From: Coix lacryma-jobi var. lacryma-jobi
Lineage: Eukaryota > Streptophyta > Magnoliopsida > Poales > Poaceae
Assembly: GCA_009763385.1 (NCBI GenBank)
Contig: CM019827.1
Span: 114,727,204-114,791,203, forward strand
Length of the DNA: 64,000 nucleotides
Direction: 5' to 3'
Part shown: in pieces, positions 1 to 10,413 of the stretch
Layout: the number at the start of each line of letters is the position of its first letter
Position numbering within the stretch: position 1 is the stretch's first letter
Position numbers and translations under genes: made by a program
The notes under the pieces: generated by a model
What the model saw: the letters and a program-made list of their open reading frames with translations, nothing else
Told to the model about the DNA's origin: nothing
The model's database searches: none

Positions 1-394
1 GCTGCTACCTTCCACAGAATATAAGAAATCCAGTGTGCGTAGGGTAGCTGCCTGCGGGCCTTGATGCCCTCTGCCACAGTGTCCTCCATCTCGCAGAGTA
101 TAACATCCCAAATATCAAACTCCTGCTGCCTAACCAGATAAGCAAGAAGCCACAGCTGAAGTCGTGACAGACCTTCCTTGAAACCAACCCTAGGAAGCAG
201 AGTCCGATGCAACACCCCGTTGAGGATCCGAGTCGAAGGGGTAAGATCCTTCGGCGCACGACTCGAACCCTCACCGAAAGGCTAACGAAAGCACGGACGA
301 ATCAAATCAGTAGTAGGGTGCTCTCCGGCGTGAGGGCGTCTAGGTGGCTCTGTCTGGCCGTAGCAAAGGTCGTGGATCCGGGTCTGTGAGTGGC
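1..394 (-). pseudogene. Left part of a transposon-type ORF split by Tekay-A
   Basis: Read on the minus strand, roughly 215 down to 8 is an open, protein-like frame containing LLPRVGFKEGLSRLQLWLL and ARRQLPYAHWISYIL. This style resembles the N-terminal regions annotated in plants as 'putative plant transposon protein'; that assignment is from memory and not confirmed. The frame runs off the left edge of the window. Toward 394 it meets at least one in-frame stop and a frame change. It continues on the far side of the 36-kb insertion (36748-37652), joined through the GTGGC target duplication, so both pieces belong to one older element. The element type (copia, gypsy or CACTA cargo) cannot be decided from what is visible. 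Confidence 0.5.
390..394. repeat. Target-site duplication (left) of Tekay-A
   Basis: GTGGC directly precedes the first LTR base (TGTAACACC at 395). The same GTGGC follows the last LTR base at 36743-36747. Confidence 0.9.
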
Positions 395-1403
395 TGTAAC
401 ACCTCTGGAGTTTAATATGTAATTAACCTGACATGTCATCATGCTTAGTCATTAATCATTCTTGCCATGCTTTTATGTTTGCCTAATGCTTGTTTTGTAT
501 TTACCTTTTTCTGAGGTGACTTGTGTAGTGATTCCTTTTTCAAAAAAACCCTAAAGGCCCAAATCTTCCTATAAGGGCAAAATGGTAATTTCATCTCTGT
601 GTCTAGCTTTGTGTGATTCTTGTTCAGTTGAGTGTCTTGATGTTTTGTTGTGTTGATCAAAGTTCAAAATCAGAAATAGAGTTTAAATTCCTTTTGAAAA
701 AAAAACCCTGATTTCCAAACCCTGGTTTTTACCCCTCTTTTATTAATTTAAAAACTATTCAAAATTTGAAGTTGGCCCAATGGGAAAAGTTGTAGATCTT
801 GTCAAAAGGAACAACTTTGGTATTTGCAGATTTTCAAGTTTCAATACAAAATCAGAAGTAATTTCAAATTCCTTCAAACTTTAATTTTGTCCCCTTTTCG
901 GTTTTCAAAATTAACTCAAAAACTTTTGAGTTTCAGAAAAAGTTTATGTTGACAAAGTTGTAGGTTCCAGAGTTTTGAGCAACTTTGGTGTTTTGAGTTT
1001 TCCTTGTGCAGTTCAAGTTTTGGGAGTAATTTTAAAATTTCAGCAAGGGAGTAGATTTGGGTTTGGGCAACGTCTCTGTGTCGTTTTGTTGCTAGGGGGC
1101 CCCGGCCAATGGCAGCACAGCGCCGCCCACGAGCCCGGCTGACCCGCGCCCGTGCCGCGCGCGGCCAAGCGCTGGCGCTCGTTTTCCTCTCGGCCCCTAC
1201 CTACGCCTGCCTTCGCCGTTCCCTACCCCTCCCTCTTCCCCTACGGCCGCGGACAGCGGGCAGCCGCCGGCCGCCGGCAAGCCGCCCCGCCTCGCGCGAG
1301 CTCCCGCCCATGCCGAGCCGCCCTACCCTGCTCCCTACCTCCATTAATGTCGCCTGAACGCTCCCCACCCTTCCGACCGGACCCCCCAGCTCCGTCCCGC
1401 GGC

Positions 1404-1410
1404 TATAAAA
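1404..1410 (+). promoter_or_regulatory. TATA box of Tekay-A 5' LTR
   Basis: TATAAAA sits in the GC-rich context GCGGCTATAAAAGCCGCC. It is the likely Pol II promoter of the element. Equivalent boxes are present at the same LTR position in every Tekay LTR here (19820, 29613, 33452, and on the minus strand 54190 and 58891). Confidence 0.7.
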
Positions 1411-1867
1411 GCCGCCGAGTTCCGCCATTGCCGCCACCACGGCGCCCCGAACCACCAGACCACCCCAGCGCCTGCTGAGCCCTCCACTGCCTTCGCCTTA
1501 AGCTGCTCCACCTTCCTGAGCAACCAATTTCACCCCTCCGCCCCTCCTTTCGCCGGCGCGAACGGTTCTTCTCCAACCCCGGCGAACGGCCGCGCGTCGG
1601 TTAAGCGAGAAATTCGCCGCTGTGAGTACTTCCCTCTTCCCTCCGACCCCTGCCCTTTCTTCCTCACCTCAGCACGCTCCTAACCGCTCCTCGGCGACCT
1701 CTTTTGGTGGACAGACCCGCCGGCACGCCGCTCGCCGCCGAGAGAGCTCCGCCGAAGCACCGCCAACGTCGAGCTCCCTCCTTCGACCCTTGTTCCGCCC
1801 CGCCGAGCCCTGCCTCCGACCCGTGGTAAGCACTCAAAGCCCTCCCCGGTCTCTGCTTTCATGACAC

Positions 1868-2375
1868 AAAGCTCGAGCCAGGCCTCGAGCGGATACACGT
1901 TCACCGTTAGCTCGAGCCAGGCCTCGAGCGGACACACTCACCACTTCGCTCGAGCCAGGCCTCGAGCGAACACACACCCTCCCCGTCTCGCTCGAGCCAG
2001 GTCTCGAGCGGACTCACACACCCACACCGCTTCGCTCGAGCCAGGCCTCGAGCAAGCGCTCACACACTGTCTAGCTCGAGCCAGGTCTCGAGTAGACACA
2101 CACCCTCACCACTTCGCCGAGCCTAGCCTCGAGCAAGCGTGCACCCTCCGCTTCGCCCGAGCCAAGCCTCGAACGAACCCGCGTTTCCGTCTCGCCCGAG
2201 CCTCCCAGCCAGGCCTCAGACGAACGATTGTTTCCGTCTCGCCCGAGCCTCCCAGCCAGGCCTCGGACGGACGATTGTTTCCGTCTCGCTCGAGCCTCCC
2301 AGCCAGGCCTCGGACGGACGATCGCTTCCGTTTCGCCCGAGCCCTGCGTCCGCCGCGCGATTCGCCCGAGCCTTG
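1868..2375 (+). repeat. CTCGAG-rich minisatellite in Tekay-A 5' LTR
   Basis: Tandem, imperfect units of about 35-50 bp are built on GCTCGAGCCAGGCCTCGAGC and later CCCGAGCCTCCCAGCCAGG. The tract lies downstream of the TATA box, so it would be transcribed. The partner copy in the 3' LTR (about 33908-34465) has an extra unit, as expected of slippage. Confidence 0.8.
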
Positions 2376-4183
2376 CGAGGAAAGAGCACAGTGCTCTTTT
2401 TCCTTTTTGGAAAGATGTGAATAGTGTTCTTTTTTTATCTTTTTGTGTGATTTTCTGTGTTGCTCCATAAATTCTGAAAATTTGATGGTAGACTCTTTAT
2501 ACCTTGTAGTATTTTAGAAAAATATGAAACTTGAATTTTGCGCAAAAATTTAAAATGAAAAATCTCCCTTTTAATTAAGAAATGAATGGTTTTAGATTTT
2601 TAGAAAATCATGTATAGCTCCAAAAATCATGAGATAAATTTTTATGTGCTAGTTATGTCATGCTTAGTCTCTGGTGGATTTTTGAGGCCTTTTGGAGTAA
2701 CTTCATAAAATGACCTTTTTAAATAATTAGGAAAAATAAAAAAATCAAGTAGGGTTCATGTTGTATGCCCTGTGATGTGACTTTTGGGATTGTTTGCTGT
2801 TCATAGACCCCCACCCATTTTGGTCTATGATGTTTATGATGCCATGCATGATTTGAGTTTAGATCGGATAAATGATGCTTAATAGGTTGATTAATTTTGC
2901 TTAGGGATAAAGGTAAGTAACTTTGTGTCTGTTCTAGAAGTTAATTACACGATAGAAAGTTGTACCCTGGAATCAGTAGTGTTGTCTTGTGCTGTATTGT
3001 TCATGTCAGCATCCTCATAAGCATACATCATTGCATCCGTATAGTGACCGAAGGAGGAGGCATCAAAGTCGAGGCAGCCGCTGACGAACCTACCCCCGAG
3101 GCGACCCCGAGCTCCGACACCTGCACTGCCGACCCCGAGCCCGTCCTTTTTGCTCTTCAAGGCAAGCCCCGGTGCATTTTAACATTTCCTTGCTTTTATA
3201 AAAGGTTTACTTAAAATGCTTTGAGTTAAACTACTGCATTAGGTTATAGGAGTTGTGTGATGACCTATTACCTACACTGTTTACCTCCACCAGCAAATCC
3301 ACCTGCCCTGTTTAAAAAAAACTATTTGCAAAATGCTTAGTGATGCTATACAATAGATTTACAATAAAAATGCCAATTTCAAAAGTGTGATCACTTAAAG
3401 AATTTTTTTATGGGAATTTGGCTTTACTCCCTACCTGTTGGCTAAGTATCTGATCCGTACTTAGTCAACAGTGAGGAGAGGTCGTCCGAGCGTACGGTGC
3501 CGTCATGTTGTAGTCCGGGACTCAACAGTTGACACCGACCGGGACAGGGTTGAAAAACCGACAGAACCTGTACTCTTGGGTTAGAGTCCCGAGGTGCTTG
3601 TCGCTGGCGGAAAAATTTAGGGACCATCCGTATGGGGGCCTGCTGGCCAAGACTTGCAACTATTCACATACTTCGGAAAGCTCTGGCTCTGAGGAATCCT
3701 TTATTGGACCGACAACCGCGCACTGGGAGTGGAGAGATGGCGGAAGTAGCATGTACCCACGTGGTCGTCGTACCTAGATAAGGAGTGGTGTACTGTACTT
3801 CCGGGTGGCGTAGGACCGGGCCCAATCTTGGAGGAATCGTGGTAGACGAGTTGGCATATGCAAGCTTGGGTGCTACATATGCAGTGTGGATAGGGATCCT
3901 CAGCTGAGTATTATTTATTCAGATTAACGTTGCTCCTCGGTTGTGGAGACTTGGTCACTAACTGTCAACGGAGAGTGGTTCTCAACTAGGTATGTTTTTG
4001 AAAGGTAAAATGAATCATGCACAATGAGGAATTGAGAAATACTGGAATCTTTCCAAAAATAAAACAAGGATTTCAAAATGCTTTTTCTGCAAAATACTTG
4101 ATCTTGCTTAAGCCTTACCTTGACTACCTAAGCCTCTCATTCTTGAGTTTTCTCCCCTTTTTCTTTAGTCGGGTAAGTCTTGT

Positions 4184-4201
4184 TGAGTACCCCAGTACTC
4201 A
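4184..4201 (+). other. Conserved LTR hairpin
   Basis: TGAGTAC-CCCA-GTACTCA forms a 7-bp perfect stem with a 4-base loop. The same hairpin is at 22283-22300, 32105-32122, 36272-36295 (loop enlarged), and in Tekay-N at 51740-51757 and 56439-56456. Confidence 0.7.
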
Positions 4202-4645
4202 GGGTTGTTACCCATGCTGCAGGTATGACTGAGTCCCCGGTGTGTCTTGCGCCTTGCTGCATGACCATCGTCCAGGAGGAGGCCGATGAGGCCGATGAGT
4301 AAAGTGTACACCCTCGGGCTGGGTGATCTTGAGTGTCTTTATTTTGTTGTACTCCGCTACGTTGCCTATTTCTATTACCCGAACATGGTTTGTAATAACT
4401 GCACCTTTAATTTTATTTGGAACCTCGGTTTGTAAAACTAATGTTAGTTAAGTCTTCCGCTCTGTATTCCGATGTTATTTGTAAAAGTATCCAATGCTGT
4501 AACCGAATTGTGAGATGATCCTGCGGACGATGGGCGCTGATGTAGCCCAGTGACGAACAGTCTTAATCACATGGAACATCAGTTCGGCTGTCAATGGATG
4601 ACAGGGACCGGTGGGCCATGGGATTAGGGTCGTTCCGTCACAGAG

Positions 4646-4657
4646 TGGTATCGGAGC
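4646..4657 (+). other. Primer-binding site of Tekay-A
   Basis: TGGTATCGGAGC begins three bases after the LTR end. It is complementary to the 3' end of plant initiator methionine tRNA, the usual primer of this group. Confidence 0.85.
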
Positions 4658-4977
4658 ATCTCACTATAACGTTGCAGTGTTTTTGCGAAAACTTCAAAAG
4701 ATCTTTGAGTCCAAACAAACTAAACTTGACTATTTTGAGTCCAAATTGCTTCTCTTATCTTGTCTTGTGTATGGCAACACTAGTTAGCAAGACAACATGT
4801 TTTTAAGCCCTATGTACCTTATTTATTTAGTGCATTGCCTTGTTCCGTAGGAACGATTCATGCATCATGTCATATTCACTTAAGTTAATAACTTCCTCTC
4901 TAAGTTCGTTGGGGTAGTTTGCCTTTACCTTTTCTTGCTAGCCTTTTCACTCCTCATCCAACTTATCTTATCCAGAC

Positions 4978-6534
4978 ATGGCCCGCATCAAGCTGACTGC
5001 TCGCAAGTCGACTGGACCCAATGGTGTACCACGCCACCAGCTGGCACCATGCACTGAAGAAGAGACTGGAGAAGCCTCCAACGGTCGTCGCTTTCCCCGT
5101 CGCACCCGCAAACACCTACAGGAGGAGATCAAGAACCTGAAGACTGAGCTGAAGAACTTGGAGCATGACTTCTACCACTCACGTCTGGAGTTCTATGAGG
5201 CCCGAGCCTCCTTGAAGACCAGAGACATCCCCGTGGTCTGTGAATTCCCTGATGTTTTTCCGGAGGACTTACCTGTCCTACCTCCTGACCGTGATGTTGA
5301 GTTTGCCATAGAGCTTAAGCCCGGGACTGCTCCTATATCACGCAGAGCTTATCGAATGCCTCCCAGAGAGTTGGCAGAGCTAAAAATCCAGTTACAAGAG
5401 TTGCTGGATAAGGGCTTCATTCGCCCAAGTTCATCTCCTTGGGGCTGTCCTGCAATCTTTGTGAAGAAGAAAGACAAGAGTCTCAGATTATGCATTGATT
5501 ATCGCCCACTCAATGAAGTCACCATCAAAAATAAATATCCCTTGCCTCGTATCGACCTTCTTTTTGACCAGCTAGCTGGAGCCAGAGTATTCTCCAAAAT
5601 TGACCTCAGATCTGGCTACCACCAAATAAAAATACGTCCCGAGGACATTCCTAAAACCGCTTTCACTACCAGATACGGCCTATATGAGTACTTGGTCATG
5701 TCCTTCGGCTTGACCAATGCCCCTGCCCACTTCATGTACCTCATGAACTCCGTATTCATGCCAGAGCTTGATAAATTTGTGGTTGTGTTCATTGACGACA
5801 TCCTTGTCTACTCAAAAACCTCGGAAAAGCATGCCGAACATCTTCGTATCGTTCTATCCCGCCTCAGAGATCATCAGCTCTATGCCAAGTTTAGTAAATG
5901 TGAGTTCTGGTTAGATCAGATACAGTTTCTTGGTCATTTCCTATCCGCTGAAGGAGTGTTAGTTGATCCCGGAAAGGTGGCAGACATTCTGGATTGGGAG
6001 CCACCTACCACTGTTCATGAAGTCCGCAGCTTCATGGGAATGGCTGGATATTATCGCCGTTTCATCCCGGATTTCTCCAGAATCGCCAAGCCTATCACCG
6101 AGTTAGTAAAGAATTCTGTGAAGTTTGTCTGGTCACCAGCTTGTGAACAAGCCTGTCAGACATTGAAGAAACTGTTAACCACGTCACCAGTGCTAGCCCA
6201 GCCGAACATCGAAAAGCCCTTTGATGTCTACTGTGATGCATCTGGTACTGGTTTGGGCTGTGTCTTGATGCAAGAAGGCCGAGTGATCGCTTATGCCTCA
6301 CGACAGCTTAAGCGGCATGAAGAGAATTATCCAACCCATGATCTTGAGTTAGCAGCAGTGGTGCACGCCTTAAAGATCTGGCGCCATTATTTGTTGGGTA
6401 GTGCCTGCAATGTGTACACAGATCACAAGAGCCTGAAGTATATCTTCACTCAAGAAGAACTGAATATGAGACAGAGAAGATGGCTGGAGTTAATTAAGGA
6501 CTATGATCTCGAAGTACATTTACCATCCGGGTAA
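4978..6534 (+). CDS. Fused ORF: H3-tail-like ORF1 head + RT + RNase H
   Basis: This is a 518-residue open frame. Residues 1-24 imitate the histone H3 tail (ARIKLTARKSTG, then VPRHQLAP). Residues about 45-80 are a charged, coiled-coil-like segment (EEIKNLKTELKNLEHDF). At about residue 81 the sequence changes abruptly to pol (TRDIPVVCEFPDVFPEDL). The reverse transcriptase follows, with LCIDYRPLNEV near 171-181, FIDDILVYS at 271-279 (catalytic IDD at 272-274) and MAGYYRRFI. RNase H has the DAS aspartate near 420 and YTDHKSLKYIF. It stops at a frameshift inside RNase H, where Tekay-B continues HYHPGKANVVADALSR. The rest of ORF1, gag and protease are deleted, and the junction keeps frame. Such a protein is not expected to support retrotransposition alone. 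Confidence 0.85.
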   Translation: MARIKLTARKSTGPNGVPRHQLAPCTEEETGEASNGRRFPRRTRKHLQEEIKNLKTELKNLEHDFYHSRLEFYEARASLKTRDIPVVCEFPDVFPEDLPVLPPDRDVEFAIELKPGTAPISRRAYRMPPRELAELKIQLQELLDKGFIRPSSSPWGCPAIFVKKKDKSLRLCIDYRPLNEVTIKNKYPLPRIDLLFDQLAGARVFSKIDLRSGYHQIKIRPEDIPKTAFTTRYGLYEYLVMSFGLTNAPAHFMYLMNSVFMPELDKFVVVFIDDILVYSKTSEKHAEHLRIVLSRLRDHQLYAKFSKCEFWLDQIQFLGHFLSAEGVLVDPGKVADILDWEPPTTVHEVRSFMGMAGYYRRFIPDFSRIAKPITELVKNSVKFVWSPACEQACQTLKKLLTTSPVLAQPNIEKPFDVYCDASGTGLGCVLMQEGRVIAYASRQLKRHEENYPTHDLELAAVVHALKIWRHYLLGSACNVYTDHKSLKYIFTQEELNMRQRRWLELIKDYDLEVHLPSG

Positions 6535-7375
6535 GCGAATGTGGTCGCCGATGCGCTCAGTCGCAAGTCGTATTGCAGCTCTGGTGATGAAACCCTATGA
6601 TTCTTCCCTATGTTATGAATTGGAAAAGCTGGGTGTTGAGATAGTTCCGCAGGGAATCTGAATAATATCAGGATAGAAACGCCTATCAGGGAACGGATCA
6701 TCACTGCGCAGAAAGATAACCCTGGAATCAAGCACATTATCGAAAGAATCCAATCCGGAAAAGCTGATGTTTCAGGATTGATGATGCAGGAGTGTTTGGT
6801 TCAAGAACCGACTGGTAGTTCCCAAAGTGCCTGAGTTGAGACAGTTAATCCTTGATGAAGCACACTTGACTAGATTCTCCATCCACCCCGGCAGCAACAG
6901 GTACCAGGACTTGAGCAGAGATTCTGGTGGACAAAGATGAAGATTGAGATCGCCCGGTATGTCGCTCAATGCGATATTTGTCAAAAGTCAAAGCTGTGCA
7001 CATGAAGCCCGGAGGAGAATTGCAACCTTTACCTGTACTGCTTGGAAAGGGACGATATCAGTATGGATTTTATCAATGGGCTAACCCAAGACATCAAGAG
7101 GTTTTGATTCCATCTGGGTGATCGTGGATCGCCTCACTAACAAGCTCATTTCCTCGCCCCCAGTCAACGGCTACACAACAAAACAAACCGTCCCCACCTT
7201 ATGCCACTTTGTACAAGAACAACAAAGTAACCATGGCATACCCAGACCATTGTCTCTGATCGTGGTACTACTCAGTTTGTCGCAAGTTCTAGAAAGCATT
7301 CCATACCTCACTTGAACCAAACTCTTGCATAGCCAACATACTCCACAAACGGATGGACAAACTAAGCGAGTCAAC
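6535..7375 (+). pseudogene. Tekay-A integrase, 5' half, interrupted
   Basis: The RNase H tail and the integrase zinc-binding region are recognisable in broken frames. EAHLTRFSIHPGSN and then CDIC give the HHCC arrangement, and the start of the catalytic core follows. Several short gaps relative to Tekay-B break the frame. The Sirevirus is inserted at 7381, within the core around the GQTERVNQV motif. The 3' half resumes at 17754. Confidence 0.8.
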
Positions 7376-7380
7376 CAAGT
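7376..7380. repeat. Target-site duplication of the Sirevirus (left)
   Basis: CAAGT at 7376-7380 precedes the LTR and CAAGT recurs at 17754-17758 after it. Tekay-B has the uninterrupted site (AACCAAGTGCTAGAGG near 27649). Confidence 0.92.
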
Positions 7381-9399
7381 TGAAAGGTCCAAATTGGCTA
7401 GAGGGGGGGTGAATAGCCTAATTAAAAATCTACAAAATTTTCTTAGGCAAACACTATTAGTAAACAAACGGCGAAGCTTTTTGCGCTAGCCTAATGGTGT
7501 GTTGCAAGCCACCTATCCAACAGTTCTACCTAATATTTCTATGGCACACAATCAACTAAAGCTAGTAACAAATGTGGAATAAAAATACTATAGCTCTAGC
7601 ACAAGAATGATGTACAAAGAGTATACAAACAGTGTGTACAAGGAACTAGGTAAGCTAACTACCACTACTTACACAAATATATGACTAGAGATGTGCAACA
7701 AGAAATGATATCAATGCAAGAGATATAGATCAATATAAATACACAAAGTAAATGAACTAGATAAGGGAATTTTCACCGAGCCTCTAGGATCGCCAAGTAG
7801 AGAGCCAATCACCGGTGAAAACCACTTGTGAAGCCAATCACCAAGAATATGAAGATGGAGACCAATCACCAAGAATGGGACACAACCACAAATAGCACTC
7901 GGGAGACAAAGATTTATCCCGAGGTTCACGTGCTTGCCGGCACGCTACTCCCCGTTGTGTCGACCAACACTAGGTGATCCGGCGGCTAATCGGCGCTAAG
8001 CCAAGCTCACGAAGAGCGCCACAAGAATCTACCGCTAGTGAGGTAGCTCAATGACACGAGCAATCCACTAAGGATGCCTCTTGCCGCTCCGGCGAGGTGA
8101 GGCTCCAAAACCTCTCACAATCTCAATCGGTGGTGGCCAAGAACAATCTCCACTCTTGCCAATCAACCACCTCAACGCCTCCAAGCCGTCTAGGCACCGG
8201 CAAATGCCAAGAGTAACAAGAATACCCAATGCCGATGCGAAGAACTAGTGCCACTAGATTGAACTCTATCAAGAACGCGCACTAGATCACTCAATCTCAC
8301 TTGGCTTGATCAATTCAACTTGGGAGATGAGTGGGGAGGCTTGTCAATGCTCACTAGAAGGCTTAGGAATCAAAATGTGCAAGAGGATGACTAGTAAGCC
8401 GGCCAACTCATATTTATAAGCCCCTCAAACAAATAGAGCCGTTACCTGTTCACTGCGTGAAAAAACGCGACGACCGGACGCACGGTCAAGTTAGCACCGG
8501 ACGCTCCCACTGCGTCCGGTCGCTGGATGGCAGCCACGCGTCCACGCGAATTCAATGTCGTTCGTCTGATCGTCCAACGGCTAATTGCACGAAAAGCTTC
8601 ACAAGAACCGGCCTCTATGTCATTGGCACCACCCGGACGCGTCCGGTCAAGAATTTCGCTCAGCGTCCGGTCAGAACCAGAGATTTCCAGAGAGGTTTTT
8701 TTTCGACCGGACGCGTCCGGTCACCAGTGACCGGACTCACTCAGCGTCCGATCAAACTGTTTGAACCTGATGCCTCTCGTGAACAGTGGTACAGGCGAGT
8801 CCGGTCGTTTTTCTTCACAACTGACCGACGCGTCCGATCGCAGCGTCCGGTCGCTGTTCAGCGTCCGGTCAAGCCTGAAAACCACGTTTTCAACTCCGGT
8901 TTCTTCTCCTTTGCAAATGTGCCAACACCACCAAGTGTATACCATCTTGTGCAAGTGTGTTAGCATTTTCAAAACATTTTCAAAGGATTTATTAGTCACT
9001 CACTAGGTCTATAGCATCGATATGTTAGAGAACACCTAGTGGCACTTGAACACCGCATAAGCCGTGAATAATCTCCTCTTAATAGTACGGCTATCTATCC
9101 TAAATGTGATCACACTCGCTAAGTGTCTTGATCACCAAAACAAAGAGCCCTATATGTTATACCTTTGCCTTCGGGCCTCTTTGCTCCATCTCTTCTCTTC
9201 TTCTTGCATTTCACAAAAGGTGGAGCACTTGATCTCTTGAGTGCTTGCGGCCAACACCATACTCCATGGTTGCCATCTTGCTAGCTCCACCACTTGGCTT
9301 GGTCATAATCCTTTCTTATAAGCTACACACATGCTTAGCAATAGGATTAGACCAAATAGGTTTCATCATCAATTAACCAAAACCAAACTAGGGCTTTCA
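7381..9399 (-). repeat. Sirevirus 3' LTR (2019 bp)
   Basis: It pairs with 15739-17753. Differences seen are mostly one-base gaps (for example TAAACAAAC against TAAAACAAAC) plus a few substitutions. It carries the GGACGC palindrome cluster (8455-8880) and a TATA-like TTATAAATA on the minus strand at 8411-8419. Confidence 0.92.
8455..8880. promoter_or_regulatory. Palindrome cluster in Sirevirus 3' LTR
   Basis: GCGTCCGGTC or its complement recurs about nine times in some 420 bp, including full palindromes ACCGGACGCGTCCGGT. On the minus strand the cluster lies upstream of the TATA-like site, where cis-regulatory palindromes have been reported for Sireviruses. The same cluster is at 16820-17230 in the 5' LTR. 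Confidence 0.75.
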
Positions 9400-10413
9400 A
9401 TCTCCCCCTTTTTGGTAATTGATGACAACCTCTACAAAGATATGTGATTTAAAATTGAGTAACCACATTGATAGTATTAGCTCCCCCTACATATGTGCTA
9501 TAGAGTTTGGTACTAGATTTGGCACATATGTATGGATATGAAATGTGGGTGAGCAATACTATCAATGATGATGCTAAGGCATAAGAATGGACCTTTGAAG
9601 CGTGATACCAATCGGAGTGCACATATTAAACCATCCTTAGCATCATTTCGTCACTAGACATACATCAAACTCAAGAACCCCGTGAGATCAACATTATAGT
9701 AAGGTTCTTGAACCACTTGAAAACAAGTATGTCTAGTTGCTATTATGTACATGCTAGTTAATCAATTCATCAAGCATCACCTATCACTAGCATTCACCAC
9801 ATAAGCATGGATATCAAATTAAAAAGCTTATGCATTGCTAACAATCATATGAATGCACATTTCAAATGCAACAATCATGTTTATGAGCTTGCTCCCCCTA
9901 TTTGTATGTTCCAATCCCATTTGAACTTAATTTGAGCTTCAACATAGCATGTCTTTATCTTTGTTTGCATTATGCATTATTTTCTCCCCCTTTGTCAACA
10001 ATTATCATAAAGGTGGGGCATATATGGGAAACAAATCAAACCAAGTTGTGGCTTAATCTAGCTTATGAGCATAGGATGTTTAACACGGTTTGCTCTAGAG
10101 TAAGCTTCTTCACACATCTTTCAATGGTTATCTTACTCACGTTGGTTAAACACCTATTGTTCACTTACTAGATCAAACACTAGAGTTACAAGCTCACAAA
10201 CAAGTTATATGCTACCACTAGGTCAAGTCAAACATAGAAGCAATAGTGGTACCATATATACTTCAAATTCATTTGATTTACCATGAATGATCCTAAATAT
10301 GCAAAGTGATGGCTATATGAACTAGATCACAACCTAATAAGAATGAATGCACATGCCAAACAATTTTACCTTTGCTTTGTTGGAGGAGAGGCATGTCATA
10401 AGTGGGGGTGCAT
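9400..10413 (-). other. Sirevirus non-coding region with multiple polypurine tracts
   Basis: This is a 1-kb AT-rich stretch without a coding frame, between pol and the 3' LTR. The primary polypurine tract abuts the LTR (complement of TCTCCCCCTTTTTGG, 9401-9415). Further copies of the CTCCCCCT core lie at 9480-9488, 9891-9899 and 9983-9991. Repeated polypurine tracts here are a known Sirevirus trait. Confidence 0.75.

Larger units (their letters stand above)
395..4642 (+). repeat. Tekay-A 5' LTR (4248 bp)
   Basis: It starts TGTAACACC and ends CCGTCACA immediately before the primer site. The partner 3' LTR is 18554-18683 plus 32570-36742. From left to right it has an AT-rich part (395-1080), a GC-rich promoter-like part with a TATA box (1081-1860), a CTCGAG-rich minisatellite (about 1868-2375), an AT-rich part (2380-3420), a strongly conserved block (about 3430-3990) and a conserved hairpin (4184-4201). 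ORFs inside it are accidental. The uninterrupted CTTGT at 520-524 is the empty-site version of the Tekay-B insertion point in the 3' LTR. Confidence 0.92.

Noticed and set aside
4174..4222. A tiny intron in the Tekay LTR (GTAAGT...CTGCAG)
   Set aside because: The span is about 45 bases, below the size plants splice, with no supporting frame on either side.
4978..5049. A truncated histone H3 gene captured by the element
   Set aside because: Similarity stops after about 23 residues, no histone fold follows, and the same head is found in a second subfamily. A short mimic, or an old head acquisition, fits better than a recent capture.
9400..10413. Envelope-like ORF in the Sirevirus
   Set aside because: No open frame of useful length and no membrane segment between pol and the 3' LTR.
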